48,669 bases of DNA from Candidatus Azobacteroides sp. (GTDB lineage Bacteria > Bacteroidota > Bacteroidia > Bacteroidales > WRGA01): positions 1 through 48,669 of the forward strand of contig JAJQEC010000112.1 in NCBI GenBank assembly GCA_021201815.1, written 5' to 3'. Shown here piece after piece: positions 18,324 through 27,736 of this stretch. Position 1 is the first letter of the stretch. Every line of letters starts with the position of its first letter. Made by a program: the position numbers and the translations under genes. The notes under the pieces were generated by a model. The model worked only from the letters and a program-made list of their open reading frames with translations. It was not told where the DNA came from and did no database searches.

Positions 18324-19925
18324 TTATGTACCGGATAAAATCCGCTGATACTCTTTCGGGTTATTCAGAATCTCACGGGCCTTCTGCAACGATTCATTCT
18401 GGGTATTTATAATTTGGTAATATTCATTCATTTCAAACAAATCCCTTGCAACCAGTGCTTTTATCTGTAGCTGAATCAGTGGTTTGGACTTATCGTATTG
18501 CTCTTGATTAAAGGTAATCTTTTCTTCTTCAGCCATATCCAGTAATTGCTGCATCATGGTATCCGTCACAACGAAGTTCTGCTCAAACGCCGTGAAGTCA
18601 GGATAAAGTTTCCTGAATTCTTCGCGGTTATTTTCATAGAAAGAAATAGAAAAGCGGTTAAGTATACCCTTAGCTACAATATCGCGGTGATAATCGGTAT
18701 AGCGGGTGGTATCCAACGGGATAAAGATATCCGGCATGATTCCTCCTCCACCGTATACAATCCGATGGTTAAGTAATGTACGGTATTTCAGAGAATCCGG
18801 AAATTGAATACTATCCGCATGGATAAGCTCTCCATGGTTATAGCGCTCCATTAATTCCCTGTGATATGCTTCTCCTCCTTCTTCATAAGGCTTCTGAATA
18901 CTACGTCCGGCAGGAGTATAATAACGCGCAATGGTAAGTCTTAACATAGAACCGTCAGAAAACGGAATCGGGCGTTGTACAAGTCCTTTACCAAAGGTTC
19001 TTCTTCCTACGACTACTGCGCGGTCCCAATCTTGTAATGCACCGGTAACAATTTCACTGGCAGAAGCCGATCCTTCATCGACCAGCACCGCCAGCCGGCC
19101 ATTCTGGAAACTCCCTTTTGCTGTGGCATTCGAAGTTTGCTTCGGTTGATGAGCACCTTCTGTGTAAACGATCAATTCTTTATTTTTCAGGAATTCATCC
19201 GCAATATCTATGGCTGCCGTAAGATATCCTCCCCCATTTCCCTGGAGGTCAAGAATAAGATTCTTCATTCCTTTCTGTTGCAATTCTTTCAAGGCTTTGC
19301 CAAATTCTTCATGGGTAGAAGAAGCAAAGCGGTTAAGTTTAATATATCCGGTTTCTTTGTCAACCATATAAGAAGCATCGAGGCTGTAGATAGGAATTTT
19401 ATCCCGGACAATTTTAAAAGTAATGGGCTCTCCCACTCCACGCCGTATTACATCTACGGAAACAGTAGTCCCTTTCCGTCCTCTAAGGCGCTTCATAATG
19501 TCGGTATTGGTCATATTAACACCGGCAATAACGGTATCATTTACGGAGACAATACGGTCTCCTGCCATAATTCCGACTTTTTCCGATGGTCCTCCGGCAA
19601 TTGTCTGCACTACGAATAAAGTATCTTTAAGCATATTAAACTGAATGCCGATTCCATCGAAATTTCCCTGCAGCGGTTCATTTAATTCCTTGGCTTCTTT
19701 TGCTGTAAGGTAATCGGAATGTGGGTCAAGATTCTCCAAAAGAGCCACGATGGCATCTTCCACAAGCTTATCCTGATTAAGTGTATCGACATACAAATTT
19801 TCAATGGCATACACTGCATAACTTAACTTGGAGATAGCATTATTTGTTTTTTGTGCTATCAAGCCGGTATTTCCTATTCCTGCTATCAGTGCAAGAATCA
19901 TTATCAAATATTTGTTTTTCATCAT
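18324..19925 (-). CDS. C-terminal processing protease, S41 family (CtpA/Tsp-like)
   Basis: About 533 residues from the chosen start MMKNKYLIM, which begins a signal peptide (cleavage near GLIAQ); an ATG at 19949 would add eight residues. Order of domains: N-terminal helical region, PDZ domain (about 85-160, with GIGIQFN and GIMAGDRIVSVND), and S41 protease core. The catalytic Ser is expected in GSASASE (about 288) and the Lys in TFGKGLVQ (about 313); both are present. It should act in the periplasm, cutting substrate C-termini in envelope protein turnover. It starts 42 bases after the mrp stop, suggesting an operon. Confidence 0.9.
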   Translation of the reverse strand: MMKNKYLIMILALIAGIGNTGLIAQKTNNAISKLSYAVYAIENLYVDTLNQDKLVEDAIVALLENLDPHSDYLTAKEAKELNEPLQGNFDGIGIQFNMLKDTLFVVQTIAGGPSEKVGIMAGDRIVSVNDTVIAGVNMTNTDIMKRLRGRKGTTVSVDVIRRGVGEPITFKIVRDKIPIYSLDASYMVDKETGYIKLNRFASSTHEEFGKALKELQQKGMKNLILDLQGNGGGYLTAAIDIADEFLKNKELIVYTEGAHQPKQTSNATAKGSFQNGRLAVLVDEGSASASEIVTGALQDWDRAVVVGRRTFGKGLVQRPIPFSDGSMLRLTIARYYTPAGRSIQKPYEEGGEAYHRELMERYNHGELIHADSIQFPDSLKYRTLLNHRIVYGGGGIMPDIFIPLDTTRYTDYHRDIVAKGILNRFSISFYENNREEFRKLYPDFTAFEQNFVVTDTMMQQLLDMAEEEKITFNQEQYDKSKPLIQLQIKALVARDLFEMNEYYQIINTQNESLQKAREILNNPKEYQRILSGT

Positions 19926-19967
19926 AAGAATATTTCTTTTATCAGGCAAAAGAAAGGAAAAGCTGGT

Positions 19968-21071
19968 TTATTTTACTTCTACCTTCTTAGTTGCTTCCCG
20001 GGTTTTATTTCTTTCTTCTGTTTGTTTTACTAATTCTTCTGCCAGGTGATTAAATGCCATTCCGGTTATCGATTCTTCATCCAGTGCCACCGGACGTCCT
20101 TTGTCCCCGGCGTCACAAATGCTCTGGACAATTGGAATCTGTCCTAACAAGGGTATTTTCATCGCATCCGCTAACTTCTTTACTCCCTCTTTCCCAAAAA
20201 TATAGTATTTATTTTCAGGTAATTCGGCCGGAGTAAACCAGCCCATATTTTCGATCAGTCCTAATACGGGGACATCTATTTTCTCACTCCGGAACATATC
20301 AATGCCTTTTATCGCATCGGCCAGTGCCACCTCCTGCGGCGTACTTACTACCACAGCTCCAGTAACAGCAAGCGTCTGTACCAGGGTAAGATGAATGTCG
20401 CTGGTCCCGGGAGGCAAATCTATCAGGAAATAATCCAGTTCTCCCCAGTCGGCATCACCGATAAGTTGCTTCAGCGCATTACTGGCCATTCCTCCACGCC
20501 ATATCACAGCATTTTCCTTGTTTACAAAAAAACCGATCGATAACACCTTTACTCCATATTTCTCTTCCGGAACAATCAGGTCCCTTCCTCCTACATTCCT
20601 CAATATCGGACGGGCATCTTCCAGATCAAACATTTTAGGAGCAGAGGGTCCGAATATATCCGCATCCAGCAATCCTACCCGATAACCGGCTTTTGCCAGA
20701 CTAACCGCCAGATTTGCAGATACGGTAGATTTTCCGACCCCTCCTTTTCCGGATGCGATGGCAATAATATTTTTTACCTGCGGAAGCAATTTGGGAGGTT
20801 CCGGACGAACCATTTCTTTTGTTTTTACTTTTATATTTCCTTTAATATCTACATCCTCTCCCACATACGTAAGAATTGCCGTTTCCGCAGCTTTTACAAT
20901 AGACTTGATAAACGGGTCGGTAGGCTTGTCAAAGAGTAAGGAAAAGCTTACTTTATTCCCATCAATACGGATATCATCTTCTACCATATTGGCTTCCACC
21001 AGATTCTTTCTGGTATCCGGATGCCTGACATTCTTCAATGCGTCTATTATTAACTGAGGATATAAATTCAT
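19968..21071 (-). CDS. Mrp/ApbC-type iron-sulfur cluster carrier ATPase
   Basis: A 367-residue cytoplasmic P-loop ATPase of the Mrp/NBP35 family. The N-terminal DUF59 (MIP18-like) domain covers about 1-85, then the deviant Walker A GKGGVGKST (108-116), LLDADIFGPSAP and a Walker B-like DYFLIDLPPGTSDIHLT. Family members carry Fe-S clusters to apoproteins. The region where many Mrp proteins have CxxC (after ENM) reads ENMGWFTPAELPENKYYIFG here, without the cysteine pair. Length and other motifs are normal. It sits upstream of the CtpA-type protease on the minus strand. Confidence 0.92.
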   Translation of the reverse strand: MNLYPQLIIDALKNVRHPDTRKNLVEANMVEDDIRIDGNKVSFSLLFDKPTDPFIKSIVKAAETAILTYVGEDVDIKGNIKVKTKEMVRPEPPKLLPQVKNIIAIASGKGGVGKSTVSANLAVSLAKAGYRVGLLDADIFGPSAPKMFDLEDARPILRNVGGRDLIVPEEKYGVKVLSIGFFVNKENAVIWRGGMASNALKQLIGDADWGELDYFLIDLPPGTSDIHLTLVQTLAVTGAVVVSTPQEVALADAIKGIDMFRSEKIDVPVLGLIENMGWFTPAELPENKYYIFGKEGVKKLADAMKIPLLGQIPIVQSICDAGDKGRPVALDEESITGMAFNHLAEELVKQTEERNKTREATKKVEVK

Positions 21072-21210
21072 TTCACTCTGTTTTCAATTTATTATTAATG
21101 TACGTCTTTATTCCTTTTTTTATTATTCTCATAAAAGAAAAACCCTTTTCCGGCGAAAATACGGTTCGTTAATTATGAAATGTTATCCGATCAAAAGGAA
21201 TTATTCCATA

Positions 21211-21250
21211 TAAATAAAAACCACCGGCATGTTTTTTCTGCGGTAGTTTT
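21211..21250 (-). terminator. Terminator after trmB
   Basis: On the minus strand ACTACCG (21247-21241) pairs with CGGTGGT (21226-21220), one T-G pair, followed by TTTTTATTT. Confidence 0.75.
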
Positions 21251-21259
21251 ATAAAGAAA

Positions 21260-22015
21260 TCAATTTGCGAAAAGTTCATTCAGTTCGCCCCGGTTAAAAC
21301 TCCGGTAAGTATCCACAGGAATTTCAATATCAGGTTCTTTCAGCTCGCTTGTCTTAGAACAAACAAATTTCAGGTACTTAATGTTTAAGCCTCGCTCAAT
21401 CCATTGTTTTTCGTAAAAAGTGCGAATGGATAATATTTCATTTGCCACCTCCGAATGATAAAGGTTATCAGTATCCGCCAACACGGGTAAATCATTAATT
21501 TTAACCAGTTCGGAAGTATAGGTATATAAAAAACGGCTGTCGGTTTTCAGATGGATAATACCATCCGGCACCATCACCTGCCGGTATAACGACAAGAAAC
21601 GGGAGGAAGTCATTCTTTTATTTGCTTTCCTCATTTGTGGGTCCGGAAAAGTAATCCATATCTCAGCGACTTCCTGAGCTGCAAAGAAATAAGAAAGTAA
21701 TTCGACATGCGTACGGAGAAAAGCTACGTTGGGAAGATTCTCATCGATTGCCTCCTTTGCTCCGGTCCACATTCTTGCTCCCTTAATATCAATTCCGATA
21801 AAATTCTTTTCCGGAAATAATTTGGCCAACCCGACAGTATATTCTCCTTTTCCACATCCTAACTCCAACACAATCGGATGATCGTTTTTAAAATATTTTT
21901 CCTGCCATTGTCCTTTCAGTTCAAATCCTTTTTCTTTCAACACAGAAAACGGATATTGGAATACATTCGGGAAGCTTTCCAGATCCCGGAATTTCTGCAA
22001 TTTATTTTTTCCCAC
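21260..22015 (-). CDS. trmB: tRNA (guanine-N7-)-methyltransferase
   Basis: A 251-residue class I SAM-dependent methyltransferase that makes m7G46 in tRNA. Motif I is VLELGCGKGEYTVGLA (about 50-65), followed by NFIGIDIKGARMWTGA, ISITFPDP-type motif IWITFPDPQMRKANKRM (about 119-135) and HLKTDSRFLYTYT, all TrmB hallmarks. It follows the LRR lipoprotein gene by 31 bases and ends in a terminator, so it may be co-transcribed with it. Confidence 0.93.
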   Translation of the reverse strand: MGKNKLQKFRDLESFPNVFQYPFSVLKEKGFELKGQWQEKYFKNDHPIVLELGCGKGEYTVGLAKLFPEKNFIGIDIKGARMWTGAKEAIDENLPNVAFLRTHVELLSYFFAAQEVAEIWITFPDPQMRKANKRMTSSRFLSLYRQVMVPDGIIHLKTDSRFLYTYTSELVKINDLPVLADTDNLYHSEVANEILSIRTFYEKQWIERGLNIKYLKFVCSKTSELKEPDIEIPVDTYRSFNRGELNELFAN

Positions 22016-22046
22016 TTTTCAATAACTCCTCAAATGTAACTTTTAT

Positions 22047-23726
22047 TTACGGACAATTTGTGAAACCGGTTCCCCGCTGGCTACAAACCTCAAACCAGGA
22101 CCAATTGGAGTGGTTCAAAAGTGTTTCCGGAATTTCTCCTGACAATTGATTATTTGTGAGATTGAGTAATCTCAGCGCTGCAATCCGTCCTAACTCTGCC
22201 GGTATCGAACCGGAAAGATCATTATTATAAATATAAAGAGCTGTCAGATTAGTAAGATTTCCTATGTCCGATGGAATTTCACCGGTCAAGTTATTATCCT
22301 GTAACAGCAATGTCTCCAAAGCAGACATATTTCCTATTGAAGAAGAGATCGAACCGGACAGTTCGTTATCGTTCAGCATCAATTCTTTCAGGTTTTTCAG
22401 ATTTCCTACGGAAGAAGGAATGGAACCTGTAAACTTATTATCCTGCAGGTCCGCAGTTACTAAAGAAGTAACTTCTCCTATCTCTGAAGGAATGGAACCA
22501 CTTAGATTATTAGAGAAAAGTTTAAGATCCTGCAATGCTTTCATACTCTTTACTTCTACAGGTATGGAACCGGATAAATTGTTATTGTTAAAATGAACGG
22601 TTCGTACCGCTTCCAGTTTTCCGATAGAAGAAGGAATAGATACCGAAAGATTCGGATTATCCGTAATAATTACCTCTTCTAAAGCCGTGAGGTTGGAGAA
22701 ATCGATGAGACTGGTATAGTTATTGTAAGAAAGATTCAGCTTTTTCAAAGATGAAAGGGCAGCAATAACAGACGGCATAGCACCTTCGTACTGGTTTTTA
22801 CTTAAATTAAGGATTTCAAGATTTTCCAGTTCGGATAAACCGGAAGGCAGCTGACCTGTCAGTTCATTTCCTTCCAGGATAAGGTATTTCAATTCTGATA
22901 ATTGAAGTATTTCTTCCGGAATGCTACCTCTCAGATTATTATTATTAAGACTTAAACCGGTGATCCGGTTGTCAGTCAGTTCCACTCCATACCAGGATGT
23001 AAGGGGTTCGGACAATAACCATTTTCTCACCCACTCCTCCCCGAACAATGCTTCATAGAAGGCCACCAGAGCAAGACTATCCTTTCCGTGTTCTAAGTCA
23101 CTGGTAGATTCTGCCTGCGTAATGACTAATTCTGCGGTTACATCGCCGTTCACCTGTTTAAAAATAACTTTTCCTTCCCGTTCCTCGTAAGCATTTGCAG
23201 AGATCGTAAAAGTACAATAATTATCTCCGGAAGAGATCTTTGGCAAAGTAATCCAGGCATTTTCCGTAGAAAGGGTAAAATCTCCGACATTAGAGGCTAC
23301 GGCAACACTCACGGAAGTTTTTGTCCTACTTACCGAAGCAGAGTACTGCGACAAATAAATCATCGGGGTGGTACCTGTCTGCATGACCTGTATCGTATCC
23401 CTGCGCCCATCCGCATTGCTGACCGGAATATATCCGGTACGCCCCTGACTGGAAGTATTCGGTGCTACATATACGGTCATATCTCCACTTCCACCTGCCA
23501 GAGACGGATCACAGGTAATCCAGTCAAAACTTTGTACGGTTTTCCATTTGGAACTGGAGGAAATAGTAAGTGTCGTATCGGAAGCTGCCTGAGTAAATGT
23601 CAGCCTTTTTTTATTTATATATAAGGTATAAACAGTATCGTCATCGTCACTGCAACTTGTGAAAAACATACTGCAGAACAGTCCACAACTTACAATGAAA
23701 AATCCGATCTTACTTATTAATTTCAT
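22047..23726 (-). CDS. BACON-domain lipoprotein with plant-type leucine-rich repeats
   Basis: A 559-residue lipoprotein: signal peptide MKLISKIGFFIVSCGLFCSMFFTSC with a lipobox ending at Cys25, then an acidic SDDDD stretch that in Bacteroidota often marks surface export. Two BACON-type Ig domains (about 30-120 and 120-205) precede roughly a dozen leucine-rich repeats (about 250-540) of the L-x-GSIP-x-x-IG-x-L consensus usual for plant and bacterial surface LRR proteins. It ends WFEVCSQRGTGFTNCP with a cysteine cap. Likely role is protein or glycan binding at the cell surface. A good promoter lies at 23873-23902. Confidence 0.9.
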   Translation of the reverse strand: MKLISKIGFFIVSCGLFCSMFFTSCSDDDDTVYTLYINKKRLTFTQAASDTTLTISSSSKWKTVQSFDWITCDPSLAGGSGDMTVYVAPNTSSQGRTGYIPVSNADGRRDTIQVMQTGTTPMIYLSQYSASVSRTKTSVSVAVASNVGDFTLSTENAWITLPKISSGDNYCTFTISANAYEEREGKVIFKQVNGDVTAELVITQAESTSDLEHGKDSLALVAFYEALFGEEWVRKWLLSEPLTSWYGVELTDNRITGLSLNNNNLRGSIPEEILQLSELKYLILEGNELTGQLPSGLSELENLEILNLSKNQYEGAMPSVIAALSSLKKLNLSYNNYTSLIDFSNLTALEEVIITDNPNLSVSIPSSIGKLEAVRTVHFNNNNLSGSIPVEVKSMKALQDLKLFSNNLSGSIPSEIGEVTSLVTADLQDNKFTGSIPSSVGNLKNLKELMLNDNELSGSISSSIGNMSALETLLLQDNNLTGEIPSDIGNLTNLTALYIYNNDLSGSIPAELGRIAALRLLNLTNNQLSGEIPETLLNHSNWSWFEVCSQRGTGFTNCP

Positions 23727-23872
23727 ACAAACGTTCTTTATTTAATATTATACATTCATGAAACCCCGCATCCGGCTCTTTTTAGAAAAACAATCCGTGA
23801 CTCCGTGCGATTATTTATGTTTATTTAAACTTCAGGTAACTTTTTACAAAAAATACATTTTTTAAATGAATG

Positions 23873-23902
23873 CAAATGTAGTAAATTAACCTTAACTCTA
23901 AA
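23873..23902 (-). promoter_or_regulatory. Promoter of the LRR lipoprotein gene
   Basis: On the minus strand TTTA (23902-23899), 18 bases, then TACATTTG (23880-23873). The predicted leader is about 145 bases. Confidence 0.5.
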
Positions 23903-24033
23903 TCAGCCAGCTTATTTTTTATAAATTAAAAAAACTCTTTACGGTTTTTTATCAATCCATGGAGTATTGGAAAATAAGAGGGGAATTTTCCGGGAAAGAA
24001 AAAAAGAGGAACAGTGGCGTGTTTAATTGCCGT

Positions 24034-24095
24034 TATTCAATTGCCGTGTGCTGAGACAGCATGGCTAGTGATATGGTGCCACTACGTGGGTATGA
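24034..24095. repeat. Degenerate REP-like palindromic element
   Basis: In the 684-base gap before gpmI, GCCGTG...GCATGGC and CCAC-tac-GTGG form two adjacent small hairpins. The order and many bases match the better-preserved element at 37855-37912. The rest of the gap (23903-24340) has no convincing gene. Confidence 0.45.
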
Positions 24096-24364
24096 TGGAT
24101 GGCGGGATATTATTCTTTATACATGGTTTAAGCCCCATGGCTATGAGGTTGCAACTGCGTGCAGCCGGGAGGGAAACAGTCACAAGAAACGGATGGGATA
24201 AAAGGAAGACAGTCTTAAATTAGTCTCGCCGAAGGTTGTTTGAAGATATTGGGATAGTACCCAACGGGATGTTTATTCTATGGAAAGAGAAAGTTTTTTA
24301 TTTTGATTTCTGTCTTTCCCTTCCACTTTTTATTTTTTACCTTTTCCCTTTTACTTTAAAATAT

Positions 24365-24372
24365 TACCTTTG
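24365..24372 (+). promoter_or_regulatory. gpmI promoter (-7 box)
   Basis: TACCTTTG lies 38 bases before the gpmI ATG, within a pyrimidine-rich stretch; the -33 box is not distinct. Confidence 0.45.
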
Positions 24373-24410
24373 CCTCCTTAAAATACAAACAGTTAATTCG
24401 ATAAAATATT

Positions 24411-25937
24411 ATGGGTAAAAAGAAAGCTATGCTCGTCATCCTGGATGGGTGGGGAATCGGAAGCGGAAAACAGAATGATGTAATTTCAATGACTTCTACT
24501 CCTTATTGGGATTACCTTACAAAAACGTATCCGATGTCTCAGTTGCAGGCATCCGGAGAAAATGTGGGGTTACCGGACGGACAAATGGGAAACTCCGAAG
24601 TGGGACATTTGAATATTGGCGCCGGACGGGTTGTTTATCAGGACCTTGTAAAAATCAATATTGCCTGCCGGGATAATTCCATTCTGGAAAATGAAGAGGT
24701 AGAAAAAGCATTTACATACGCAAAGGAAAATAACAAACAGGTACATTTCATGGGGTTGGTTTCCGATGGAGGTGTACATAGTTCTCTGGAACATCTTTTC
24801 AAGCTATGTGATATTTCAAAGAAGTACGGGATAGAGAATACATTCGTGCATTGTTTTATGGATGGACGTGATACAGACCCGAAAAGCGGAAAAGGCTTTA
24901 TCGAACAACTGGAAAACCACATGAAAATCTCCACCGGACAGATTGCTTCCATTATAGGCCGTTATTATGCCATGGACCGTGACAAACGTTGGGAACGGGT
25001 AAAAGAAGCCTATGACCTGCTGGTGGAAGGAAAAGGAAGAGCTGCTTCGGATATGGTACAGGCTGTACAGGAATCATACGATGAAGGGGTAACCGATGAA
25101 TTTATCAAACCGATCGTGCATGTTGACGCAGAGGGAAAACCACTCGCCACTATTCAGGAAGGTGATATGGTAATTTTCTTCAATTACCGGAATGACCGTG
25201 CGAAAGAATTAACCGTGGTACTGACACAAACCGATATGCCTGACACCGGCATGAAAACAATTCCGCTGTATTATTGTACGATGACCCCGTATGATGCTAC
25301 TTTCCAGGGACTGAAGATTCTTTTTGACAAGGATAATGTAATGGACACACTGGGAGAAGTGGTTGCTAAAGCCGGTCTTTCCCAATTGCGTATTGCTGAA
25401 ACCGAAAAGTATGCGCATGTAACATTCTTTTTTTCGGGAGGACGCGAAAAGGAATTTGAGAATGAGAAACGGATTCTTATTCCTTCTCCTAAAGTGGCAA
25501 CGTATGACCTGAAACCGGAAATGAGTGCTTTTGAGGTGAAGGATGCTTTAGTTGCGGAAATCAATAAGCAGGAAATTGATTTTATCTGTGTCAATTTTGC
25601 AAATGGAGATATGGTAGGACATACAGGTGTGTATGAAGCAATTGAAAAAGCTGTAAAAGCAGTAGATCAATCACTGAGTGAGGTTATTGAGGCTGCTAAG
25701 GCAAACGGCTATGAGACAATTATCATTGCTGACCATGGAAATGCGGATAATGCAGTGAATCCTGATGGTTCTCCGAATACGGCCCATTCTTTAAATCCGG
25801 TTCCTTTTGTGTATGTATCCGAAAATAAAGATGCAAAAGTAGAAAACGGAATCCTGGCTGATGTAGCTCCTTCTATCTGCCATATTTTAGGAATTACCCA
25901 ACCGAAAGAAATGACCGGTAAAAATTTAATAAATTAA
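24411..25937 (+). CDS. gpmI: 2,3-bisphosphoglycerate-independent phosphoglycerate mutase
   Basis: A 508-residue cytoplasmic enzyme interconverting 3- and 2-phosphoglycerate in glycolysis and gluconeogenesis, metal-dependent. It has the N-terminal metal motif LVILDGWG (8-15), the catalytic Ser62 in QMGNSEVGH, the substrate motif [10 protein letters not shown] (about 150), [24 protein letters not shown], and the C-terminal metal ligands in [14 protein letters not shown] and IIADHGNAD. Length is normal. It has its own promoter and terminator. Confidence 0.97.
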   Translation: MGKKKAMLVILDGWGIGSGKQNDVISMTSTPYWDYLTKTYPMSQLQASGENVGLPDGQMGNSEVGHLNIGAGRVVYQDLVKINIACRDNSILENEEVEKAFTYAKENNKQVHFMGLVSDGGVHSSLEHLFKLCDISKKYGIENTFVHCFMDGRDTDPKSGKGFIEQLENHMKISTGQIASIIGRYYAMDRDKRWERVKEAYDLLVEGKGRAASDMVQAVQESYDEGVTDEFIKPIVHVDAEGKPLATIQEGDMVIFFNYRNDRAKELTVVLTQTDMPDTGMKTIPLYYCTMTPYDATFQGLKILFDKDNVMDTLGEVVAKAGLSQLRIAETEKYAHVTFFFSGGREKEFENEKRILIPSPKVATYDLKPEMSAFEVKDALVAEINKQEIDFICVNFANGDMVGHTGVYEAIEKAVKAVDQSLSEVIEAAKANGYETIIIADHGNADNAVNPDGSPNTAHSLNPVPFVYVSENKDAKVENGILADVAPSICHILGITQPKEMTGKNLIN

Positions 25938-25944
25938 TAAGTAA

Positions 25945-25990
25945 GGAAGTAAGAGATAGGAAAGTCTTATCTCTTACTTCCGACTACTTT
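25945..25990 (+). terminator. Terminator after gpmI
   Basis: A perfect 14-base inverted repeat (25945-25958 with 25968-25981, GGAAGTAAGAGATA arm) with a nine-base loop, followed by GACTACTTTTT. Confidence 0.8.
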
Positions 25991-26009
25991 TTACCTTTTT
26001 ATTTTAATT

Positions 26010-26582
26010 GTGCTACAAATAGACGATACCCTTATTAGCTTAGATATTCTGGATGAAAGTTTTTTATGCGACTTACAGTCGTGTAAAGGAGAATGTTGTG
26101 TGGAAGGAGATGCCGGCGCTCCATTGGAAAAGGAAGAATTTGACCTGTTGAAAGAAATACTGCCTCACGTGTGGGAAGACCTTTCTTTTGAAGCTCAGGA
26201 GATTATTCAGGACCAGGGAGTAGGATATATTGATGAAGACGGAGATATTGTCACTTCCATTGTAAGAGGAAAGGACTGCGTGTTTACTTATTATGATGAA
26301 AACGGGGTATGTAAATGTGCTATCGAGAAAGCTTACAGGGAAGGAAAGATCGGTTTTTACAAGCCTGTTTCGTGCTATTTATATCCGATCCGTGTCCAGA
26401 AATACAAAGATTTCCAGGCAGTGAATTATCATAGGTGGGAAGTTTGTAAAGCTGCCCGTCAGTTGGGAAAAACAAAAAATGTAAAAATCTACCAGTTCCT
26501 GAAAGAACCCCTTATCCGTAAATTCGGAAAAGAATGGTATGAGCAACTGGAAATAGCCGCCGGAGAACTGGCAAAAGAATAG
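26010..26582 (+). CDS. DUF3109 family cysteine-rich protein
   Basis: A 190-residue protein beginning at GTG (26010), the only start that keeps the conserved N-terminus LQIDDTLISLDILDESF. Cysteines are spaced CDLQSCKGECCVEG (about 21-34), then CVF, CKCAIEKA, CYLYPIR and CKAA, the pattern of DUF3109 and related YkgJ-type proteins thought to bind a metal or Fe-S cluster. No biochemical role is established. It follows gpmI after a terminator. Gene identity is secure, function open. Confidence 0.88.
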   Translation: MLQIDDTLISLDILDESFLCDLQSCKGECCVEGDAGAPLEKEEFDLLKEILPHVWEDLSFEAQEIIQDQGVGYIDEDGDIVTSIVRGKDCVFTYYDENGVCKCAIEKAYREGKIGFYKPVSCYLYPIRVQKYKDFQAVNYHRWEVCKAARQLGKTKNVKIYQFLKEPLIRKFGKEWYEQLEIAAGELAKE

Positions 26583-26689
26583 CTTTTATTTTGATTTTTA
26601 ATCTGCATGGGAACAATCTGTTTTTCAGATGCCTGCTACGAACTCTTTTCTTAAATAACCTTTTTTTCAGATAAAAAATCCATTTATTA

Positions 26690-26720
26690 TTTGGATAATA
26701 AAAAAAAACACCTACTTTTG
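26690..26720 (+). promoter_or_regulatory. Promoter of tRNA-Lys
   Basis: TTTG (26690-26693), 19 bases, then TACTTTTG (26713-26720): a full match to the Bacteroidota consensus, 28 bases before the tRNA. Confidence 0.8.
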
Positions 26721-26748
26721 CACCCGCTAAGCCCTTAAGGCATGCAAG

Positions 26749-26821
26749 GATTCAGTAGCTCAGCAGGTAGAGCACATCCCTTTTAAGGATGGGGTCCTGG
26801 GTTCGAGCCCCAGCTGAATCA
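26749..26821 (+). tRNA. tRNA-Lys (anticodon TTT)
   Basis: 73 bases fold as a standard cloverleaf: acceptor GATTCAG/CTGAATC, D arm AGCTCAGCAGGTAGAGC, anticodon stem CATCC/GGATG around loop CTTTTAA with anticodon TTT, and T arm CTGGG-TTCGAGC-CCCAG. Discriminator A; CCA is not encoded. Confidence 0.97.
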
Positions 26822-26849
26822 CTCCGAGGAATAAAAAAGCAGAGTAAAA

Positions 26850-26886
26850 CCCTGATGTTTAATAAATATCAGGGATTTTTATTTTT
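26850..26886 (+). terminator. Terminator after tRNA-Lys
   Basis: CCCTGAT (26850-26856) pairs with ATCAGGG (26868-26874), followed by ATTTTTATTTTT. Confidence 0.8.
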
Positions 26887-26933
26887 AATCTTACGGCAAG
26901 CAACTATAGCATAGCCCCTCTTTTTAGAAGTTA

Positions 26934-26974
26934 AATCGTGGGAGGCTGTAACTCCCTGAAAAAGTCCCACGATT
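26934..26974. repeat. Nested inverted repeat near tRNA-Lys
   Basis: Perfect 10-base arms AATCGTGGGA and TCCCACGATT enclose a second short hairpin GGAG-gctgtaa-CTCC. No T-run follows, so it is not an obvious terminator. It lies between the tRNA and the integrase remnant. Confidence 0.6.
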
Positions 26975-27042
26975 AAGGTTTTATTACGTTAAATATCATC
27001 CCTTTGCATAACATGATTTTAATGGAGGAAAAGTAGTATAAG

Positions 27043-27292
27043 ATGGGAGATATCCTTTTAAGTGAACTAACCCCGAACTTTATTCATGATTTTGATATTT
27101 TCCTAAAGGTAAAAAAGAAGTGGGTACGGAATACAGCCGTTAACCATCTGGAAAATATCAGAAAGGTCATTCGTATTGTATTGCGGAATGATTGGATAAA
27201 GAAAAGACTGTTTGCCGGAATTAAGTTTAAACATACATCAACCACAAGCCGGAGTTTTTGACAATGGAAGAAATACAACTTATTCTTTATTG
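27043..27292 (+). pseudogene. Tyrosine recombinase (integrase) remnant
   Basis: The frame from 27043 reads GDILLSELTPNFIHDFDIFL ... KKWVRNTAVNHLENIRKVIRI, the SAM-like core-binding domain of Bacteroidetes tyrosine recombinases. A one-base frame change near 27255 is needed to continue as FLTMEEIQLIL, the usual start of the catalytic domain, after which it stops. The N-terminal DNA-binding part and the catalytic Arg/His/Tyr residues are missing. It lies about 220 bases downstream of tRNA-Lys, a typical integration site, so it probably records a lost mobile element. Confidence 0.75.
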
Positions 27293-27388
27293 AAAACACA
27301 CACTCCCCCGGATTACAAGAAAGTTGTTATAATGACATATATATCCCTGACGAACAACGTGTATGGTCTAACCGGATTGCTCTTATAG

Positions 27389-27690
27389 ACTAAAAGGACA
27401 ACGTACAATCCAAAATCAGCTCCGGAAGTCAGGCATCATCCGATTTACCCGCAACTTTCCGTAAATATCGGAAACAAATTCAATGTATGCTCCAACATCC
27501 GGCTGATAGAGAATACAGATCCGGATCTTGCCTACAATATCGACAGCAAAGCAAAGCCGGATCAGACAGAAAAAACAAACTGTATCAAGGGCTACCAGGT
27601 TTAAAGGATTGGATTATGGCCTGATGGGTGGTGCCGGAGTTGATACCTATAATCACAAGCAAACTACCAGTCATCACATAAATTTTTCCA
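27389..27690 (+). pseudogene. Possible remnant of an outer-membrane barrel protein
   Basis: The stretch reads YPQLSVNIGNKFNVCSNIRL ... DPDLAYNIDSKAKPDQ to a stop at 27602, then continues in another frame as KGLDYGLMGGAGVDTYNHK, beta-strand-like segments typical of small outer-membrane proteins. No start codon or signal peptide is visible. This is a judgement from composition and two adjoining frames only. Confidence 0.3.
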
Positions 27691-27736
27691 GCCAGAGATG
27701 CTTGCTGATATTTGCTGACATAATAATAAAAAACAA

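Noticed and set aside
24014..24223. A 69-codon frame upstream of gpmI
   Set aside because: It starts with GTG, has odd composition and covers the degenerate palindromic element.
25945..25981. The perfect 14-base inverted repeat as a mobile-element end
   Set aside because: It directly follows gpmI and is followed by a T-rich stretch, so a terminator explains it.
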